In this document: positions 5,298 to 8,873 of the stretch, piece by piece
Layout of the letters: every line of letters starts with the position of its first letter
Numbering within the stretch: the stretch's first letter is position 1
NCBI GenBank assembly: GCA_030610915.1
Contig: JAUWQS010000052.1
Coordinates: forward strand, 1 to 8,873
Length of the DNA stretch: 8,873 nt
From: Pseudomonadota bacterium
Lineage (GTDB): Bacteria > Desulfobacterota > Syntrophia > Syntrophales > JADFWA01
Direction: 5' to 3'
Made by a program: the position numbers and the translations under genes
The notes under the pieces: model-generated
What the model saw: the letters and a program-made list of their open reading frames with translations, nothing else
Databases searched by the model: none
What the model was told of the DNA's origin: nothing

Positions 5298-6749
5298 ATG
5301 GCTTATCGGGATTTACAGGCGTTTGTGGAGGACCGGGAAAGGACAGACAATCTCCTGCGCATAACGGAGACTGTGAGCCCGTATCTTGAAATTACGGAGA
5401 TTACCGACAGGGTATCCAAACAACATGGACCGGCCCTCCTCTTTGAAAACGTGACAGGCTGCGATATGCCGGTTCTGACCAATGCCTTTGGTTCCTTTGG
5501 ACGGGTATGCATGGCCCTGGGCGTTAATGATCTAAATGAACTGGGAAACAGGATTCCGGACTTCCTTCAGATGGGAGCTCCGGACAGCCTGATTAAGAAG
5601 TTAAAGCTCCTGCCCAGGTTGAAACGTATGGGCAATATATTTCCAAAGGTGGTAAAGAGCGCCCCGTGTCAGGAGGTAGTCTTAAAGAGAGATGAAGCAG
5701 ATTTGGGGAAATTTCCTGTACTGCACTGCTGGCCTCTGGATGGAGGCCCATTTATTACACTGCCGCTGGTCTTTACCAGACACCCTGTAACCCGTGTGCG
5801 CAATGTGGGGATGTACCGGATGCAGGTATACGACAAAAAAACCACGGGCATGCACTGGCATATCCATAAGGGGGGCGCGCAACATTACCGTGTGGCGGAA
5901 GAGCTTGAAAGTCGCCTGGAGGCGGCAGTGGCCATCGGACCCGATCCTGTAATGACCTATGCGGCCACCGCACCCCTGCCGGAGGACATGGACGAGGCGC
6001 TTTTCGCGGGTTTTTTACGGGGAGAGGCGGTAGAACTGGTAAGGTGTCTTACCATTGATCATGAGGTTCCGGCGAATTCCCAGATTGTCCTTGAAGGCTA
6101 TGTTGAACCGTGTGAAAGACGCAGGGAAGGGCCGTTTGGCGATCATACGGGTTACTATTCCCTTCCGGATGATTACCCCGTCTTCCATATTACCTGCATC
6201 ACGCACAGAAAAGATCTGATTTATCCGGCAACCGTCGTTGGGAGACCTCCCCAGGAGGATTGTTATCTCGCCAAGGCGACGGAACGGTTGTTTTTGCCTC
6301 TGATAAAAAAGCAGTTTCCTGAAATTGTGGATATGAACCTGCCTTTTGAAGGCGTGTTTCATAATATGGCCTTTATTTCCATAGACAAGCGCTATCCAGG
6401 CCATGCGAAGAAGATCATGCAGGCCGTCTGGGGACTGGGACAAATGTCCTTTACCAAAATTGTTGTCGTCTTTGACAGGGATGTAAATGTTCAGGATGTA
6501 TCCGAGGTGATATGGCGTTTGGGAAACAACATCGATCCGAAGAGAGATATTACGTTTGTCGAGGGTCCGGTAGATGTCCTGGATCATGCCTCGCCTCTGC
6601 CTTCTCTCGGAACAAAGATGGGTATAGATGCCACTCGAAAATGGAAAGGTGAGGGTTTTGAGAGGGAGTGGCCGCCGGTGATAGAGATGACAAGCATTGT
6701 GAAGGATAAGATAGATGAACTTTGGGGAAAGCTGGGCCTCAAGAAATAA
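5298..6749 (+). CDS. ubiD: UbiD family decarboxylase (menaquinone pathway, MqnL-like)
   Basis: A 483-residue prenylated-FMN-dependent decarboxylase, normal length for the family. In ubiquinone synthesis it removes the carboxyl group of prenylated 4-hydroxybenzoate. Beside mqnE it more likely decarboxylates the prenylated naphthoate of the futalosine menaquinone pathway. Visible landmarks: the cofactor-binding block NVGMYRMQVYDKKTTGMHWH followed by HKGGAQHY (about 169-197), and the catalytic and metal region EGYVEPCERRREGPFGDHTG (about 266-285), continuing YYSLPDDYPVFHI. The conserved late block PFEGVFHNMAFISI, then the C-terminal lobe with LGTKMGIDATRKW (about 437-449). The ATG at 5298 gives the family's usual N-terminus (YRDLQAFVEDRER). 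First gene of a four-gene operon. The enzyme needs the cofactor made by UbiX, encoded next. The exact substrate cannot be told from sequence. Confidence 0.92.
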   Translation: MAYRDLQAFVEDRERTDNLLRITETVSPYLEITEITDRVSKQHGPALLFENVTGCDMPVLTNAFGSFGRVCMALGVNDLNELGNRIPDFLQMGAPDSLIKKLKLLPRLKRMGNIFPKVVKSAPCQEVVLKRDEADLGKFPVLHCWPLDGGPFITLPLVFTRHPVTRVRNVGMYRMQVYDKKTTGMHWHIHKGGAQHYRVAEELESRLEAAVAIGPDPVMTYAATAPLPEDMDEALFAGFLRGEAVELVRCLTIDHEVPANSQIVLEGYVEPCERRREGPFGDHTGYYSLPDDYPVFHITCITHRKDLIYPATVVGRPPQEDCYLAKATERLFLPLIKKQFPEIVDMNLPFEGVFHNMAFISIDKRYPGHAKKIMQAVWGLGQMSFTKIVVVFDRDVNVQDVSEVIWRLGNNIDPKRDITFVEGPVDVLDHASPLPSLGTKMGIDATRKWKGEGFEREWPPVIEMTSIVKDKIDELWGKLGLKK

Positions 6750-6762
6750 GGTAACCATTCAC

Positions 6763-6793
6763 GGTTCAGGGTTGAAAGCTTAACCTTTGAACC
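6763..6793 (+). other. Imperfect hairpin between ubiD and ubiX
   Basis: GGTTCAGGGTT can pair with AACCTTTGAACC: six outer base pairs, then five more including a G-U pair, with one bulged base and an eight-base loop (GAAAGCTT). It is not followed by a T-run, so it is unlikely to be a simple terminator. It could affect processing or stability of the operon mRNA. Confidence 0.4.
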
Positions 6794-6812
6794 TCCTTAA
6801 AAGGGAAATGAT

Positions 6813-6923
6813 ATGATTTCATCTTCTGAAAGAAAAAATTTAAAATTGGAGCAAAGCAACTTTAGTTCTTGTTCTTGGCTTACAAGGCTAATTTCTCTGC
6901 GCTCTCTGCGAGCTCCGCGGTGA
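6813..6923 (+). CDS. Small upstream reading frame overlapping the ubiX start
   Basis: A 36-codon frame starting ATG at 6813, with a plausible ribosome binding site (AGGGA at 6802-6806). It ends in a TGA that overlaps the ubiX GTG as GTGA (6920-6923). The peptide (MISSSERKNLKLEQ... LISLRSLRAPR) resembles nothing I recognise. Its 3' part, about 6890-6923, has the phased CTCTGCG...CTCTGCGAGCTCCGCGGTGAA pattern seen in some dispersed bacterial repeats, so the frame may be accidental. Its possible role is translational coupling to ubiX, which has no ribosome binding site of its own. Confidence 0.35.
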   Translation: MISSSERKNLKLEQSNFSSCSWLTRLISLRSLRAPR

Positions 6924-7489
6924 ACACTCCTAAAATAGATTGTGTCCTTGCCGTTACAGGCGCCAGCGGCGCCATTTATGCGAAGACGTTGATTGAGTAT
7001 TTATATAAAAAAGGACTTTCCGTCCGGTGCCTTGTAAGCAATGTAGGGGAGAAGGTATGGAAGTGGGAGATCGGCAGACCCATATCGGAGATGCTGCCGC
7101 CCGAGATAGCCATTTATGGGGAGGATGACTGGCGGGCTCCGGTGGCCAGCGGGAGTGTCATGGCCGGGGCGATGGTCATTATACCCTGTTCGATGGGCAC
7201 GCTTGCCGCTGTTGCGCAAGGTCTGGCGCACAATATCATCCATCGCACTGCGGATGTGATGTTGAAGGAGAAAAGGCCTTTGATTCTGGTGCCGAGAGAA
7301 ACGCCTCTCAACACCATTCACCTTGAAAATATGCTTCGTCTTGCCAGGGCCGGGGCGACTATACTGCCGGCCATGCCCGGTTTTTATCACAGGCCTGAAA
7401 AAATACAGGACATGGTGGACTTTGTTGTGGGCAGGATTTTGGACCACCTCGGCATAGAGCACAAGCTTGTCAAGCCGTGGGGAGAATAG
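6920..7489 (+). CDS. ubiX: UbiX family flavin prenyltransferase (MqnM-like)
   Basis: Makes prenylated FMN from FMN and a dimethylallyl (phosphate) donor, the cofactor needed by the UbiD enzyme encoded just upstream. With GTG at 6920 the product is 189 residues, typical for the family, and opens MNTPKIDCVLAVTGASGAIYA, where GASGAIYA is the FMN-binding loop at about 14-21. Further motifs: IPCSMGTLAAVAQGLAHN, RPLILVPRETPL with HLENMLRLARAGA, and ILPAMPGFYHRP, all hallmarks of UbiX. A TTG at 6869 is in frame, but the extra 17 residues (FLAYKANFSALSASSA) are not family-like and lie in a repeat-like sequence, so I prefer GTG. No Shine-Dalgarno site precedes the GTG. Coupling to the overlapping small frame is possible. 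Cytoplasmic. Confidence 0.92.
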   Translation: MNTPKIDCVLAVTGASGAIYAKTLIEYLYKKGLSVRCLVSNVGEKVWKWEIGRPISEMLPPEIAIYGEDDWRAPVASGSVMAGAMVIIPCSMGTLAAVAQGLAHNIIHRTADVMLKEKRPLILVPRETPLNTIHLENMLRLARAGATILPAMPGFYHRPEKIQDMVDFVVGRILDHLGIEHKLVKPWGE

Positions 7490-7534
7490 ATAGGCTATTA
7501 GGCGCCTTCAGCCTGAACAAGGAGAACACCACAA

Positions 7535-8386
7535 GTGTTTAGACGAATAAAAACCACCCTTGACATGATAAAGTTTGAGCACACTGTCTTTGCTCTTCCC
7601 TTCGCCTTTATGGGAGCATTCCTTGCCCAGAGGGGCATCCCTGACTGGGACAAGCTCCTCTGGATCTTAATCGCCATGATCAGCGCGAGAAGCGTGGCCA
7701 TGGCCTTTAATCGCCTCGTGGACATGAAGATAGATGCCAGAAATCCCCGCACCAGAGAAAGGGCGCTGCCCAGCGGGAAGGTTTCACCCGTGTGGGTCTG
7801 CTGGTTTATCATCTTCTGGGCCGTAGTCTTCGTCTTCTCATCTTACAACCTGAACCGTCTCGTATTCTGTCTCTCACCCGTTGCCCTGGCCATTGTCATG
7901 GCCTACTCTTATGCCAAGCGTTTTACCTGGTTTACGCACATCTTTCTGGGTATTGCGGATGGCATCGCCCCGCTTGCCGGATGGTTGGCGATAAAACCCG
8001 TCTTTGAAGCGACCCCTTTCTGGTTGTTTGCAGGCGTTGCCTTTTGGGTGACGGGTTTTGACATACTCTATGGCTGTCTTGATTATGATTTTGACAGGAA
8101 AGAAGGCATTTATTCTATTCCGGCCAGATTCGGCATAAAGAACGCGCTTTATATCTCCATCTTTTTTCATATACTGACCATTATCTGTTTTTTTTCCGTC
8201 GGGGTGGTTGCCCGCCTGACGCCGGTCTATTTTTACGGAATGGTCTTCATTACCCTGCTCCTGGTCGGCGAACATTTCATCATCAAGCCTCATGATTTTT
8301 CCCGTATCAATATGGCCTTTTTTACCATAAACGGCTTCATCGGCATCGCCATGTTCTTCCTGGTGGCGCTTCCGGTAATCCCCTGA
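7535..8386 (+). CDS. mqnP: UbiA family prenyltransferase (menaquinone, MqnP-like)
   Basis: An integral membrane enzyme of 283 residues that attaches the polyprenyl chain to the aromatic acid precursor of the quinone. Both Mg-diphosphate binding motifs are present: NRLVDMKID (59-67), followed by ARNPRTRERALPSG, and DYDFD (183-187) in the GFDILYGCLDYDFDRKEG block. About eight hydrophobic segments surround them (for example 17-32, 40-56, 87-103, 108-125, 162-176, 207-225, 231-248, 262-280). The start is GTG at 7535, with AAGGAG ten bases upstream; the family N-terminus (IKTTLDMIKFEHTVFALPFA) follows at once. UbiA proteins in ubiquinone and menaquinone synthesis look alike. Placement between ubiX and an mqnE-like gene favours the futalosine menaquinone route. 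Confidence 0.9.
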   Translation: MFRRIKTTLDMIKFEHTVFALPFAFMGAFLAQRGIPDWDKLLWILIAMISARSVAMAFNRLVDMKIDARNPRTRERALPSGKVSPVWVCWFIIFWAVVFVFSSYNLNRLVFCLSPVALAIVMAYSYAKRFTWFTHIFLGIADGIAPLAGWLAIKPVFEATPFWLFAGVAFWVTGFDILYGCLDYDFDRKEGIYSIPARFGIKNALYISIFFHILTIICFFSVGVVARLTPVYFYGMVFITLLLVGEHFIIKPHDFSRINMAFFTINGFIGIAMFFLVALPVIP

Positions 8387-8405
8387 TGGGGAAGGTAGTG
8401 TTAAA

Positions 8406-8873
8406 GTGGAACTGACGGGAAACTGGACGCCTGAAAAGATTGCGGGACTCTTTGAGCGGGACCTCCATGAGCTTGGGGAGATTGCCGATTCCATCAACCG
8501 TAAAGATGGAAACGTTGTGACATTCGTCGTCAACAGGCATATAAATTATACCAATATATGCATCTCAAGATGTCCTCTCTGCGCCTTCTACCGTGACCAT
8601 GGGGACGATGATTCATATCTGATGAGCATCGGGGAAGTTCTGGAGAAGGCCGAAGAGGCCGCCGAGATGGGCGCTACAGAGCTTCATATAGTTGGAGCCC
8701 TCAATCCTGAAACGGATCTGAGATACTTTGAAACTCTTTTCAGAAATATAAAAAAGAGATTTCCTGACGTTGTCATAAAGGCCCTGACCGCAACCGAGAT
8801 ACACTTCCTGTCACAGATCGAGAAAATGAGCATCGGGGATGTGCTCTTAAGATTGAAGAATGCCGGGCTGCAG
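8406..8873 (+). CDS. mqnE: Radical SAM enzyme, aminofutalosine synthase MqnE-like (partial)
   Basis: First 156 codons of a radical SAM enzyme cut by the window end. It begins with GTG at 8406, 19 bases after the ubiA stop, preceded by GGGGAAGG about ten bases upstream. After a helical leader comes HINYTNICISRCPLCAFYRD with cysteines at 52, 56 and 59 (CX3CX2C), which hold the [4Fe-4S] cluster that cleaves S-adenosylmethionine. Then GATELHIVGALNPETDLRYF and IKALTATEIHFLSQI, followed by LLRLKNAGLQ at the edge. HIVG..P and IKA.TA.EI favour MqnE (adds a radical to 3-enolpyruvylbenzoate-inosine product to make aminofutalosine) over the sister enzyme MqnC (which usually reads LLQGG.HP). A GAL instead of the common GGL in HIVGGLHP is a small departure. 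The missing C-terminal part would settle MqnE versus MqnC. Confidence 0.78.
   Translation, partial: MELTGNWTPEKIAGLFERDLHELGEIADSINRKDGNVVTFVVNRHINYTNICISRCPLCAFYRDHGDDDSYLMSIGEVLEKAEEAAEMGATELHIVGALNPETDLRYFETLFRNIKKRFPDVVIKALTATEIHFLSQIEKMSIGDVLLRLKNAGLQ

Noticed and set aside
6015..6758. Minus-strand open frame of 247 codons
   Set aside because: It lies entirely opposite ubiD, whose family motifs are clear; no family features are visible in the antisense product.
7492..7514. AGGCT...AGCCT inverted repeat around AGGCGCCT between ubiX and ubiA
   Set aside because: Only five outer base pairs, no T-run, and it sits in a 45-base gap inside an operon; too weak to call a terminator.
7874..8533. 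Minus-strand open frame of 219 codons
   Set aside because: Antisense to the UbiA and radical SAM genes, with no recognisable domain.
1..8873. CRISPR array, tRNA, rRNA, toxin-antitoxin or defence genes
   Set aside because: No regularly spaced repeats, no tRNA-like folds and no matching protein motifs were seen on either strand.

Overview
The window looks like a chromosomal segment of an anaerobic bacterium that makes menaquinone by the futalosine route. The best guess is Desulfobacterota (former Deltaproteobacteria) or Nitrospirota. This rests on gene content (a Tat-exported formate dehydrogenase remnant and a ubiD-ubiX-ubiA-mqnE cluster) and is an inference, not a proof. The two halves of the window differ sharply.

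Left half (about 1-4500) is a graveyard of mobile elements and one broken respiratory operon. From left to right it holds: a degraded fragment of an ISAzo13-type transposase (112-365, +); a collapsed group II intron on the minus strand (521-794), in which the N-terminal part of the reverse transcriptase runs almost directly into a domain V-like hairpin; and the promoter, ribosome binding site and Tat signal peptide of a formate dehydrogenase alpha subunit (from 918). The last is cut by a 2770-bp insertion sequence (997-3766) flanked by an 8-bp target duplication, GAAATTCG. Removing the element and one copy of the duplication restores the reading frame. Even the restored gene lacks the iron-sulfur/active-site part of the alpha subunit. 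Further right, the alpha remnant collapses directly into the C-terminal half of the membrane gamma subunit (about 4137-4498), with no beta subunit between.

The insertion sequence is the most interesting object. It encodes on the minus strand a 224-residue protein with helix-turn-helix-like segments (OrfA) and a roughly 613-residue zinc-ribbon DDE transposase reading frame of IS256/Mutator (MULE)-like type (OrfB). The two overlap at an eight-A run that contains the canonical heptamer A_AAA_AAA in the OrfA frame, and OrfB is in the -1 frame, so a -1 ribosomal frameshift would give a fusion of about 825 residues. A perfect 16-bp inverted repeat sits immediately before the OrfA ribosome binding site. 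The OrfB stop codon lies inside the terminal inverted repeat.

Right half (4662-8873) is ordinary, intact chromosome. A recX gene on the minus strand is divergent from a four-gene plus-strand operon: a UbiD-type decarboxylase, the UbiX-type flavin prenyltransferase that makes its prenylated-FMN cofactor, a UbiA-type membrane prenyltransferase (MqnP-like), and the start of a radical SAM enzyme that best fits aminofutalosine synthase MqnE (cut by the window end). Together these would supply the first radical SAM step and the late prenylation and decarboxylation steps of futalosine-dependent menaquinone synthesis. The ubiX start is odd: its GTG overlaps the stop of a 36-codon upstream reading frame and lies in a sequence that resembles a dispersed repeat.

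No CRISPR array, tRNA, rRNA or recognisable defence system was seen.
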